Part shown: positions 45,670-57,544 of the stretch, piece after piece
How the letters are laid out: every line of letters begins with the position of its first letter
Numbering within the stretch: the first letter of the stretch is position 1
Source: Hoplostethus atlanticus
Lineage: Eukaryota; Chordata; Actinopteri; Trachichthyiformes; Trachichthyidae
Length of the DNA: 64,000 nucleotides
NCBI GenBank assembly: GCA_034670405.1
Contig: JAXDDX010000142.1
Location: 684,001 to 748,000 of the forward strand
Reading direction: 5' to 3'
Program-made: the position numbers and the translations under genes
The notes under the pieces: model-generated
What the model was told of the DNA's origin: nothing
The model's input: only the letters and a program-made list of their open reading frames with translations
Database searches by the model: none

Positions 45670-48600
45670 GAGTGATTGGCACTGTCTGTGTGTGAGGTTC
45701 ATCCAGCTTAGGGCTCATCAGGGTTAAATCAGCCTTTAAAAGAGCTTGATTGCCTGTGATTGGGTGCTGATAAGAGGCCAAAGGGCGGATTGCATTTAGG
45801 CTGAACTGCACTGTAGATGCTCTATATTGATTTGCTATTATGAAAGCCCTGCCCACCTGATATTTCATTCTGCAGTCCTTTGATTGGAAGGCATCGTTCT
45901 CAATCAAGTTGATCAAAGTCAGCGGTCTCATGAGTACTATCCTTTTTACTTTAGCTAGTTAGGTTATAATGTCCACTGTAAAATAGGTGTTACAAAGCAC
46001 GCTCCTGTTTAAAGTTATGAATTCAGGTATATGAAATATGAGGTGTTATTACTATCACATATATTTACATACATACATATACATACATATATTTATACAT
46101 TCTATTATTATTATCATCTTCCCTCGCCTACCTTGTCAAATGCTGGAACAAGTAAATGTGACAGTCCCATAGTGTTGTAGAAATGTATTATCTGTATGTG
46201 ACAGTAAAACAAAGAGTTATGTGTTGCTATGCTACTTTCTATTTTGATAGTCCTGCTATTTCCTCACCTCTGAAAACTCACAGATTAACTTCAGTCAGAC
46301 TAGCTCAACATGACACCAGTGACATAAATCTAAAAGGCTCAATACCCTGGTGTATTTACTATCACCGGCCATAATGCTCTTTCCACTCCTCTGCATCTGC
46401 CTCTCCATTTCACAGCTATCCAAGGAGCTTTATCCTACCCCCCCTCCCTCAAATGAGCCCAGCCTGGCGCTTGTCTTCCCACATTCCCCCCATGACTCCC
46501 TGATTGATAAGAAAAACTCCTTAGCCCTCCCTCTACCCGTCTCGCCCTTGACCCATCTCCATGCACTATTCATTGGGGTTTTTAAAAGTCACATTGGGCT
46601 CGCTTGGATTGTCCGCTTTTTGAATCGGGGGGCGTTATCAATCTCTCTGCAGAGAATCTCTCCACTCCCCAGCCCCCCACCCCTAGGGTTTTATGCATGC
46701 GTGCCGGGTTGCGAGAGTGAGTGCACCCTGTCCCAAGTAGACAGGGCATTTATTCACTCAACTCTCAAAGTCTGTCGGTGGTTGGCGGCCATAGCCATAA
46801 CGGTCTCGGCCTCGGTCTGTCTCTCTCTCTCCTTCCTCTCTCTGTCCCATCTTTCAGTTTGGGATGTTAGCATGCGCAACAAGCAGCCAAGGCTTTGGCC
46901 CTTTGACGGGCCGACAGTGGGGAATAAGATGAGTGAGAACAGAAGAGGACGAGGGAGAAAGAAGAACAAGTTAGAGCGCCGCCCTTAAAGGGTCAGCTCA
47001 GTCGCCTCATTGAGAATCGCACAGTGTTGATCTTAATGACCATGCATGGATGGACAGGAGGCCAAAGCAGGATCACAGAGAGGAGGCTGCTAGAGAAAAG
47101 GAAAACGGAGAGTCAAGTGTGTGCAGGAGCAAAGGGAAAACTAGTGAAACGAAGCGAAGGAGGAATCGCTGTAAGTTACATGTGTTTTGACCTTGCGTGT
47201 CATTCACAAATCACAGCCCCGGTCCCTCCATGTTGTCTCTCATTGTGGCGCAATCGATTTAAGGGAGACAACTGGTTATTCACAAGCACTACCACAGGTC
47301 AATATGGTTCTCCCTATCTGCCTTCAATGGGAGACTGTTTTATTCTCTCATTAAATGGGATTCTCCACTGCCATCCCTTTCGCATTTAACCGTATCTCTC
47401 CATGACAACCAATTAATGCATGTTCAGACACCCTCCGGAGATGCCCCCTACAAGAGCCCAGACAAAGGACATGAAGGCATTCAGCTAACCGCTTGATAGC
47501 TGCATGGTGGTTCCTCCCTCCCCACCTTCCTTAACCGTAAAGGGTTAACTTCCTGTGGCCACATTTTCATTTCCTGTAGTGGACTGTTCATATTGGTTGG
47601 AGGTGTTTATGTGGAACTCTCTTTCTCTGTTTATTACACTGCCAATGACAGATCAGGCTCTCTGACCCCTCTGGCTAGCTATAAATAAAAGGAGTTTATT
47701 CCGAGGCACCCTCCCACCGTGGACCGCTGACATGAAAGCGCCTGAAGAGTGCCAGGAAAGCAAAAGGCCAGTTAAAGGGAAATTATATTCCTAAACAAGG
47801 TTTGACAATAAACACATGAGTGGGACAGATAAACAAAAGGTACTGTACCTCCTCTTATTGCTTTTCTACAGGGTGTATGAAAAGGCACTGGGGATTCAGT
47901 GTGCTTACCGTGCTGTGTTTGAAGGAAAATACTTTTTTTTTTTGCTCACCTTTAGCATTCCTCAGCTACATCAGACCCAGCCAGATTGTTGTTTAATGGG
48001 TAGTATGTTGTGGCTCTGTAATTCAAAGTCACATTAACCTCCCTTGCTCATTCAATTTGAATATCCTATTGACAGACATCCCTGTCAGTTCAAGGCCATA
48101 ATCCATCAATCTGAAATGAGCAGTATCCGTTTTATTTTAGAAATGGATTCTGTGTTCTTTTAGTGCAGCAACTGGCATTGGGTTCCCAAATAAGCAGAAG
48201 CTGAATGAGTGCACTCAGCAAGAACAACATAGCTCACATTGGAACAGATGTAATTGCTTTACACTTGTGTATCGAGTGCTGCTCAATTAGCCAGAATTTT
48301 GTGAGGTTTTATGAGCGTAAATGACCACGGATCATATGACCTTAACAACATGAATTCAATGGACCTGATTCAAATTGCAACAGCAAAGCAGCAAATCACC
48401 TATGGACAATACCAAATGGAGATGTGATGTGGGAAATGAACCAAAAAGTAAAAACACTGGTATTTTCCGTTTGATAAAATATACAACATTTATTAGATCC
48501 AGAAATAGAATAACCTTGAAGCAGAAATGCATCAGTGGCATCAGGGAGAGACTGATGCTAGGAGAAAGGTATTTATGGTGAGACGTTGTATTTGTCATTA

Positions 48601-48950
48601 CAGGCAGCCATCATGTCAGGCATTACTGAGCATGCTCTATGCTGGCCAGCGGTCCATCGGGGGGCGTTGTTATCTCTTCACAGAGTCGTTTCACTCTCCG
48701 TGTTCCCCCCAAAGAGTCAATGTTGCGGCACATCAGAAAGAGCCCTCGCCTCATTAAGCCATTGATATTCTGTGATGCCGGCGCCCTGCTGAACACCGTA
48801 TATAGGGACAGCAGTGCCAGGAGAAGGACACAGTGTGTGTTTTATGGAGAGTCTACTAATAGTGAGGAAAATGACATTATCATGTGGATATGTGCACTGT
48901 GTACGTGCACGCTTCAGTGTGTTTGTGTGCATTTGTGTGCGTGTGTCTGC
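45670..48950. other. Unique non-coding stretch, probably regulatory-rich
   Basis: Includes ACATACAT repeats at 46067-46092, CT-rich patches at 46425-46680 and 46815-46850, and repeat-poor balanced blocks at 46560-46630, 46860-46940 and 47190-47480. The 212-codon frame at 46350-46988 is the longest one not made of a tandem repeat. It has no domain, runs through pyrimidine-rich DNA and overlaps a minus-strand frame, so I do not call it a gene. Confidence 0.45.
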
Positions 48951-48951
48951 A

Positions 48952-48971
48952 TGTGTGTGTGTGTGTGTGTG
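48952..48971. repeat. (TG)n microsatellite
   Basis: Ten TG repeats preceded by a degenerate TG-rich stretch from about 48916. A GGGTGGGG-rich patch follows at 49015-49095. Confidence 0.93.
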
Positions 48972-49139
48972 CGATTAGTGTATTCCATGGAGACAGCGAA
49001 AGAGAAGAGAGAGTTGGGGGTGGGCGGTGATGGGGTTGGGGAGGCAGGTGGGGGTGGGGTTGTGGGGTGGGTGGTGTTGGGGGGTTATGGGGAGGCCTGG
49101 CAGTATCGCAGCGGCAGCCTGGGGCCAAACCCACTGTTA

Positions 49140-49545
49140 TAAATATAGCATTCTAATGGTGACTTTATGATGTTGCCTGTGTGAGTCTATGGCCCTCCGG
49201 GGACCACTTCCCCACAGCCCTTCTCGTCCCTCATCCCCCTTTCCTTTCTCCCTTTTTTCTCTTCTCCCCCCACTATACTCTCCCGTTTCCCCTCATTCAG
49301 AATTTACGGCCTGACTGGGTAAGACGGGAGCTGTAAATTCTCCCCCTTCCACTGAATTATTTATCTGCGGGGCCCGTGACACACGCAGCAGATGAGGATC
49401 CTGGTTAAGGAGATAAAAGGTGGAGAAAGTGGGGCCTAATTGACCATGATGGCGGAGTAATGGATAAATATTTGGTGCATTTTTGAGTGGGGCAAGTGAG
49501 GGAGATTTGACCTGCAGTGTGCTCATTGTGTTTTTCTAAATGTGT
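49140..49545. other. Unique non-coding stretch
   Basis: C/T-rich patch at 49210-49290, then repeat-poor sequence 49295-49520 that could be a conserved element. No coding signal. Confidence 0.42.
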
Positions 49546-49551
49546 ATATAA

Positions 49552-49577
49552 GTGTGTGTGTGTGTGTGTGTGTGTGT
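49552..49577. repeat. (TG)n microsatellite
   Basis: Thirteen TG repeats. Confidence 0.95.
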
Positions 49578-49579
49578 CA

Positions 49580-52500
49580 TGCACGACACGATCATTTCAT
49601 GAGCATCAGGGCTTAAGACATCTTGAGCTATGTGCGAGTCAGCAACACTGTTAGTCATCCGTTTGATTTTCCATCTCCTCCTCCAAATAAAACACTGACC
49701 TGAAAACAGCAGGAAACAAACACTTATAATTAAATCCTCCAAGCTCTCAGTAACACACTCATCTCACGGGGGTAACGTCTCTATCTCACCATTGTTTTGC
49801 TTCTGCTGATTCGACCTCCTTCTCTATATTGCACTGTTCAAATGATAAATGGTGATAAGAGAGGGCCATTAATACACTGCACTGCAAAAGGCAAAGGGGA
49901 CAGGACAGAAAAGTGTATGTGATGTCCCCCCCCCCTCCTGCCTCCTACAGTTGTAATAGCCCTGCAATTTCTATCAGGGCGGCATGACCCCCCCCCCCCC
50001 CCACAACATTTCTGTATTAGCCAATGACATAGCTTGATCATGCTGACCCCCGGATGTCAAGCATCCCGTTCTGATGACCTCTAAGCTTCCTCCCTTCAAA
50101 TGCCTCTGGCCCTGGTCCAGGGCCTTCTATACCCAAAGAGCAATAGAGTTAGGGTGTCTGACAGGGAGAAAGAGAGGGAGGGGGAGGGAGGGAGGGAGAG
50201 AGGGGTAAGGAGGAGGATATCTGCAACACTAAAAGATCGTTATCTCTCCCCCTCACCATTGGCCTGGAAGAACACCAGGAGCAGCATGTCTACTAAGATA
50301 AATAAAAGAAAGCCTCCAGATCGATCCCCCCCACCCCTCTGGTTTCCAAGAGGCCTCGCTGTGACCTTTCCACAAGATAAGGTGGTCACGAAGGTCACCC
50401 CCACCCCAACTCATCTCTCTAAGGCGAGAGAAGGGTGGTGGAGATTCAGGATGGGGAAATTTGTTCGCTAACACTCCCCACCCACCCCCACGAGGGTCCC
50501 AGGGAAGATTGACAGAGTCGCAGCAGTGGATTGATGAGATGACGACTGTCAGCTTGACCTTTTCTGAAATGCATCAGGGGGTCAAAAGTCGTCACGTTCC
50601 CTCGGTCAACGTGGAGGTAACTGGTGCACATCCCAGGCGTCACTGTCTTATTTGTGTCAAGTGACAGCAAGGGACCAATCTAAAGAGCCGTGGCGGTGAG
50701 ATCACGTCTCTGTTATTCCTCGGTTGAGAAAGGTTATGGAAACAATCTATTGGAATTTGGATTCCTGGCCCGTCATCTACATCCCCCTTCATGAGACTGA
50801 ACTGGTCTTGTAGACACAACTCCATCCCGTCTATATCACACATGCACGCTAGGACAGAATCAGGTCTGCATCGTGATTAATATATATCATTAACTAGAAG
50901 TATTTCTGTTGACAGCTGTTCTCGTGATGGTTGTTTACTGGTTAGAGAAACTTATTTGGTACTTGAACAAAGAATCATTAAGCAATCCTTTACCGATGCT
51001 ATCTTGTTCAGTCACTCTGGCTCCCATTGTCAAGAAAATATAAGCTTGATTTGGTTTCAGTGACATTTGGTTCATATAGTGTGCCCTAGTGTGCAGTTTC
51101 CTTCCCCTTGCTTTCATTTCATTCAAGTGGATAACCTGAATTCAAGGTTTTTTTTAGTGTTGGTATTTTATTTTTCCTTTATGGAGAGTAACCTTATTAT
51201 CCACATTATTAAGGATTAATACATTACACTGAAGATGCCATAGGTAAGCCCAATGACACGTAGAACACATATGAAGCATCTGATTTGTTTTTCCAACTCA
51301 GGGTTGCTGGGTTTGATTGAATAGGGGCAGAGTGTTCTGTGTGCCATAGCTCATAACCTTGACACAGGTAAATAAAGAAATAAACAACAGTCCAGATTAG
51401 GTCTTATCTTGAGTAAAGGTGTTGCGTGGTGTCAGCTCTGGGGGCCAGGTGATGAAGATAATAAGCTTTTTTTTTCCCCACTTGGGAGAGGACACCTTTA
51501 ATTCCCTCTTTGCCCCTGTGAAGAGAGAGCATCCCTCAATGTCTTATCTCTTTACCATCTCTCTCTCTTCTCACTAAGGGAAGAGCCTGGACACATCTTA
51601 GAGATAGTAAAGCAACTACAGATTACAGGCCGGCACTTCATATCCAATCAGGCTACCGTACGCATTGTATCAGTTGGCACATTTATTCAGGAAAAAGTTT
51701 GAGCGCGACTTGAGGACCGTTTCAAGATGATGGCATGACTGACTCGCATTTCTCATTTTCATCTTGAGTGCGTAATGCATAGTGTAAAGGTGTGTCCCTG
51801 TCTCCCCGGTGTCAGTCTTTGAATGCCCAGGCTGCTGCTGACTAGGACTAAACAGGTAGCGTAATTGAAGAAGGCAATGTGCAGAAATCAAGACGGATTG
51901 GCGCTGCAAACGGGGGCCACCTCCCTGGAGCCTCAGTCTATTAACACTGTCACTCTGCTCATCAGCCCAGCACCTGCCCGCTCCCCCTCCTGGCTGACTT
52001 TAATCACGCTCACTAATAAAAGCCATTATATCACACAGCTACTGTAACCCACGTAGCACCATGCCTGCTGTTAACATGGTGAAAGACACATAGGCAACTT
52101 CAACGGAGAGAGAAATAGACTCTATTAACCCAGATGATAAAGTGGATAGGGCCACACCACCCACACTTCCTGTCTCTGGACCAATGGGATCACTCAGCCG
52201 AAACATTTGGGGGATATTATCTGGCTAACTCCCCCTACCTGTCTTGAAGGGACAGCTCGCCCACATGGATGTTTAGAATGATTACATGTGCAATAAAGAT
52301 GAATTGCTCCTCCTCTGTGTTTATGACTTGGTGTCGGTGTGTTGTCAGAGGCAATACAGCAGAGATGGTAAACAGAGACAGGTGCATTTGTTTACTGCTA
52401 ATGGGTGCTAGTAAAGCTACAATGCTAATGTCCCCTTCAGTACCAGACTCTGGGCATCTGCTTGCTGGGAAGTCATTATTGCCGATACACATTAGTAATC

Positions 52501-52800
52501 AAGCAAAGCCATCATAATAACAGATACACATTTTTAAATATGCCAAAGTTGAGTCAAGTAGTGTTAATGAATCTCAACCTGTCGTCTGTGAATATACAGT
52601 TTAAGTCAATAACGCAGGTTTCAGTAGATGTAGTGGATTTAGGTGGACAATACCTGCTAATGTATTGCTAGCTGTAGTGTCAATGGTTCATTGTGAGTTG
52701 AAATGGCTAAGGTTAGCAGGCCACCCTCTTCTCGTGGGCAATGTTGCTACTCCCAACATTTCCTTGCTGACACTGAAAACTATTATTAATATCACCTTAC
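49580..52800. other. Unique non-coding stretch
   Basis: C homopolymers at about 49926-49935 and 49988-50002, and purine-rich 50160-50210. Repeat-poor blocks that may be regulatory lie at 50040-50160, 50500-50760, 51590-51720 and 51850-52060. All open frames are short and domain-free. Confidence 0.45.
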
Positions 52801-52802
52801 TT

Positions 52803-52857
52803 GAAAGAAAGAAAGAAAGAAAGCAAGCATTGAAGCAAGAAAGAAAGAAAGAAAGAA
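52803..52857. repeat. (GAAA)n microsatellite
   Basis: Two GAAA runs (52803-52823 and 52834-52857) separated by GCAAGCATTGAAGCAA. Confidence 0.95.
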
Positions 52858-52859
52858 GA

Positions 52860-54060
52860 TCGCAACAACCTCCCCTCCCTCCCCACCGGACACAGCGATT
52901 GGGAATCCTAGTCATTTTTCCCTTGTAGAGAAGATCTGTGACTTCTACACTTTGCAGTGACCTCACTAATAGCAAAAGTTTACAGTTATTTGTGTGTTGT
53001 CAGGGGGAATGAGTCGTCAGTGGCGGAGGTCGACAGCCAGTCAAGCGCCCGAACAGGGGCCTCTGCTGCTTTGATGGATGTAGGGAAGAATAGAGTGAAC
53101 TGATGGAGTAGGGAAACCCCCCCACCCCACCCTTGCCCCTACTCTCGGCTACCCCATAAAGGAGAGTGCTTTCGAAAGGCAGCGAAGCCGCAGAGTAACG
53201 TCAGAATTGAGTCTCAGAAAGAAAAAAAAAAAGAGACAGAAGAACAGAAAGGGAGAGAGAGAAAGAATGAAGCAGGATGAGCTGCCAGTGAAGTGGGTTG
53301 GTCGTGCGTCAACCGGAGCCTCAGATGCGACACAAGGGAGGGGGAGGAGGGAATGTAGAGGGGGGGGGGAAAGGAGAAAGAAGAAGGGAGAGAAGAAATC
53401 AATATTTCAGCGACGCGGCCACTCAAGCCACTGCCAATGACAGCAAACATCATGAAAAGATATGGGAACAGGGAAGGGGGAAGAAATGAAAAAGATAAGA
53501 AGAGAACAGTAAAGTAAATGACATCTGAAGCTATTTCCTCCAGGGCCCTGCCTGGTGTTGAGGCTCGGGGACTCAGCAGAGTTATGGGCAGAGTTAAATT
53601 TCTATTAGCTCTGAGAGGAAATTTAAGTTCTCCGTCTCTGGAGGAAGACTTGAGTGGAGACACAAAGTACCCCCTTGCCATGTGATAGATGACAGCACTA
53701 TGACCTTAAAATGAGTCACGAGATTCACCCTAAATAGTTACTGTCAATGAAAATGGTTTAAAGTAGCAGATGTTTAAGTGCACGGTGTCGTAATTTAAGA
53801 TTATGAGCTTGCAGTGCTTTAAAGAAAGCAATTTGTGCATGTAGGTCAATATAGATATCAACTGTTGAAGGGGGATTTTATTCCTAGGTGGCCGTGGCAC
53901 CTGACAGTGGGCCGGTGGTGATGGTCACAGTGATGAACACAATTATCCTGTTGGTTTCACAGCTCACAATTAATACAAAACACTATTCTGGAACGATTGA
54001 CGCTTTCTTATAGCGTTGTCTGATTGGGATCTGGTAACTGTTGGTGCCCTCATGGTCCAA
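52860..54060. other. Unique non-coding stretch with purine-rich patch
   Basis: Purine-rich DNA at 53215-53280 and 53335-53400, including a 9-base G run at 53361-53369. The 155-codon minus frame at 53214-53681 is the pyrimidine side of this tract (serine/proline/leucine/phenylalanine-rich) and is not considered coding. Confidence 0.5.
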
Positions 54061-54065
54061 ATTAA

Positions 54066-54125
54066 CCTTTGTGAGTCGCTTTGGATAAAAGCGTCTGCTA
54101 ATTGACTGTAATGTAATGTAATGTT
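54066..54125 (+). mobile_element. SINE 3' tail copy (teleost type)
   Basis: CCTTTGTGAGTCGCTTTGGA followed by TAAAAGCGTCTGCTAATTGA and a (TGTAA)n tail. It is the same tail, in the opposite orientation, as the SINE at 2686-2818. The upstream body (from about 53985) does not show a clear tRNA-like head, so only the 3' part is called. Confidence 0.75.
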
Positions 54126-54129
54126 GAGT

Positions 54130-57100
54130 CCTTCTTAGTTGAACCTGACAGGTGTGGTGATTTGAGAAAAAGGATATTTTTGCCCACCGAGATTGCCGAC
54201 CAGTATTTTTTTGTTTTTGTGGTTCACCTTGTTTGCACAATTCTACTCACACTATCTTGGCATATAGAGGTTACGATAAACAGTGACATTAATTAATTGT
54301 TGTTGATAGTACAACACACATGCACCTCGCTCCCTTTCTCCCTGCTGTGTTGCCCGAAGGCACGTCATCTCAAAAAGATAACACTCAAACTATTGATTAA
54401 ATATTTACCTTGCAACAGTAGCAGAAACAGAAGCGTGTACATGTTGCATGGGCAAGAATGTATCTTAACTATGACTAGGTATAATGGAGGTTGTTACAAG
54501 ATGACCGTAATGTGCATGTCTTGCTTTTAAATTATATAAATAACAAGTGAGATTCAGTGTGTACTCTACACAATGCAGCCTAAAGCATACACAAAGATAT
54601 GAAGTTGAACAGCTCTCCCTTTGACAATATATTGGAAAATATGGTGTACATACAAAACATTTAACACGCATTCTGAAGTGGATTTGTTAAAAGTAAATAC
54701 GTTTGTGAATGCACCCTAAAATTGCCTGACGTTCTTCCATAATCACCTGCCGTGCATCTGTGCCTCCCACAAATAGTACAGTACACACACACACACACAC
54801 ACTTGGCCGGTGCTATTGTTTCTTCTGTTGTTTTCCCTGTGCGTTGTATGTAATAGAGGTGGGCCTGACGTTGATGGAGCAGGTGATTTTAGGCTGTGCC
54901 GTTAGCAGCGGAGAGATAGAATATCTTCCTAAGGCCTATGGATAGCACTTTTTATGAGCTGCTCATTGCTGGAACTATATCAACCTGTCCAAGGCCACCG
55001 CTGCACCAGGGTCTTTAGCACCCGTCCTCCATTACCCTCTTCTATCATTCCCTCTATCATATACTCCTTTTTCCTCTATCAGTGTGTGTTTGTGTATTTT
55101 CATAGAGAAAAAGAAACGTATTAAACTGGATACATTGGAAAGTGCTGCTTGTAATTGTTTTCCTTTTTATGCTAAAAGAAATGACCGTAGCAAATGGCCT
55201 GTATAAAATTAAACGAGCCGGCCCTCATCACGACGCACACACACACACACACACAACCGCACACATAGTGGTATGACATAAGAGAAGGGGAAAGGACAGC
55301 TGCTTACATAGCCAAGTACACTCTATCAGCCTATATGGCTTCACACTCCCACAAACACATACACACACATATGCACAAACACATACACATGGCCAGTCAC
55401 CCTTTTACTGGAGATCAGCAGTCAGAGGTTGGCATTTAACATTATCATCAGCTCTTCCTGCTTCATATAGCCCTTCCCTAACCTCGCGGCTGCCCACTTA
55501 CCATCATCACAGTGCTCCGCTTGCTGACCCCATATCGCCGTATCAGTAATATTTCACCCTTAGATCAACACAACCATGATAAGCCAGGGGGTGGGAGGAG
55601 GGGAGATAGAGGAGGAGATGCGGAGGATGGGATGCTATATCAACAGCAAAGCCAAATTATTGCCAATCAGATTTTATTCACAGCTCAACTGCTAGACAAA
55701 TTGCAGCTTGTGCCGTTTGCCACGGGTCAGGGCACCGCGTAATTTTATTTTAGTAAGTCATTTTCCAGCGTGGGATGACACTGCAACACACACAAGTATA
55801 CATGCTTGCGCGCGTGCACACACACATGCACACCACACACATGCACACACACACTTCTCTCATTCAGAAGTATCAGCACCCTCTCATACAAACACAACCG
55901 TGTGACCATGTCTTGAGGGTTGATCTTTTCTGGAGTGAAAGAATTGGATACACCGCCGGTGATCTTGGGGGTGACTTGAGCCTGACAGAAGGGCAATACA
56001 TATGAAATGAAAACATGACTGAAAAGGTTAAACAATATTCTGTACATGTTCTCATTGTCTTTGTAAACATGTATATTGTTTCACCTGACCCAGGGCACAT
56101 GAAAATGTAATGTGGACATGAAGTGAATTAAATATGTATTAAAAAAAATAAGATTCTGCATTTATATGCCTATACATTCAACACCTCCACCTCCAACGCT
56201 ACTTTATGTGTAAAGAAGGTATGTTTACCAAGAGCATGGTTATCATGAATAGAAATCAAGTATACTTGAAAACGGGTGTATTTTAACTGACTTTCAACAA
56301 TCATAGCTGATTTAATAGACCTAAACTGTGGGTTTAGACACACTATATTTCTTCATCAGCAACATTGAAAAGCAAATGAGCATCATACCATGAAACTGAA
56401 GGTAATAGGAATGCATAAATACCAAATTATGTTGGTACATAAAACTTGCCTGCATTTAGTTTGAGGGCATTTGATTTTTCAGGGATTTCTCTACACCCAT
56501 CTGGTCCATTACAATTCCCCACAAGGTGTAAGGGGAGGAAAATTGATTGGATTAATATATATCTGGGCAAATAAACAACTTGTGCCTTAGAGGCTTTCTG
56601 TACAGCATTTCTTTAGAACTCCTCAGGAATCAAAGGCGTTGATATCAAGGGCTGCCATGTGGAATAACATCAGGCACTCATAAAAATGGGAAAAAAAGTT
56701 CCATATATATCAACGCTGAGAAGAGACGCGCTAGAGTTACTGTGTCAGCGATGAGATGTACAGTAAAATCAAATCCCCGGTACTGCAAAAAAAATCACTC
56801 CTAAATAGACTGTAAATTCTTGATAAAAATGTGCAGTGGATTCAAAGGCGGGTGCGCTGGCTGCCTGTCATGTTCATAACTGGGCCTTTGAAGTTTGCTG
56901 TCAGTAGTGGATGCTGAAACCTCTTCTGAGGGACGTCAGTGCTCTCCCTCCTGTTCTTTCAAGTTCCCCTCCAGCGGCTAGTTTGTGGGGTGATGTTCAT
57001 TCAGAACGTGCAGTTGCTGCTCTGGAGATAGGGGCTGGTCAATCCTCCTGTCAGGAATATCATCATCCTTGCAAGACATGTTTGCGTAAAAGTCTAGCCA

Positions 57101-57395
57101 TCCTCAAAGAGAATGGAAGTCTGGAGGCGCCAGTGGGGTGCAAAACAGTTTCCAGACGCAGAATTTTAATGTACTGTATTTCTATTACTGGTTTCCATAT
57201 TGAAAAACACATTACAAATACCAGCATTGCATTATTGTGTAAAAATTGAGCAACACTAAATGTATTTCACAGTAAGCCAAAGTTGTTCAACACACCTATA
57301 CATTTATGATTTATATACCTATTTGTTAGTATACCTCCCTGCTGAATATGCTGGATCTTGCGCACCAAGAGAGACTAAACAGGATATTTTAAGAT
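54130..57395. other. Unique non-coding stretch with CA arrays
   Basis: (AC)n at 54783-54802 and 55235-55254, and CA-rich 55350-55392 and 55805-55855. Repeat-poor patches lie at 55410-55735 and 56480-56900. No exon or transposon recognised; the 112-codon frame at 56911-57249 has no domain. Confidence 0.47.
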
Positions 57396-57400
57396 TCTTT

Positions 57401-57540
57401 TGGCATTTTTTTGCCTTTGTTTGATAGATAGTAGAAAGAGACCGGAAAGAATGGGTGAGAGAGGAGGGATGCAGCATAGGTCCCAGGCTGGATTCGAACC
57501 CAGGAAGTCGTGGTTACGTGGTGTGTCACCAGGACAACCT
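57401..57540 (-). mobile_element. tRNA-derived SINE
   Basis: On the minus strand a tRNA-like head (TGACACACCACGTAACCACG, then B box GGGTTCGAATCC, complement of 57490-57501) leads into CTGGGACCTATGCTGCATCC. A pyrimidine-rich body and the 3' end CAAAGGCAAAAAAATGCCA follow. Head, body and AAAGGCAAAAATGCC-like tail are in the order of a common fish SINE. The A box is degenerate. No convincing target duplication was seen. Confidence 0.7.
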
Positions 57541-57544
57541 AAGA

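Noticed and set aside
46350..46988. 212-codon plus-strand frame, the longest not made of tandem repeats
   Set aside because: The product is leucine/serine/proline-rich from pyrimidine-rich DNA, has no domain I recognise, overlaps a minus-strand frame and lacks exon-like boundaries.
48639..49142. 167-codon plus frame with cysteine/valine and glycine-rich runs
   Set aside because: The runs come from a TG microsatellite and a GGGTGGGG patch; the rest has no domain.
53214..53681. 155-codon minus-strand frame
   Set aside because: It is the pyrimidine strand of a GA-rich tract, with serine/proline/phenylalanine-rich low-complexity product.
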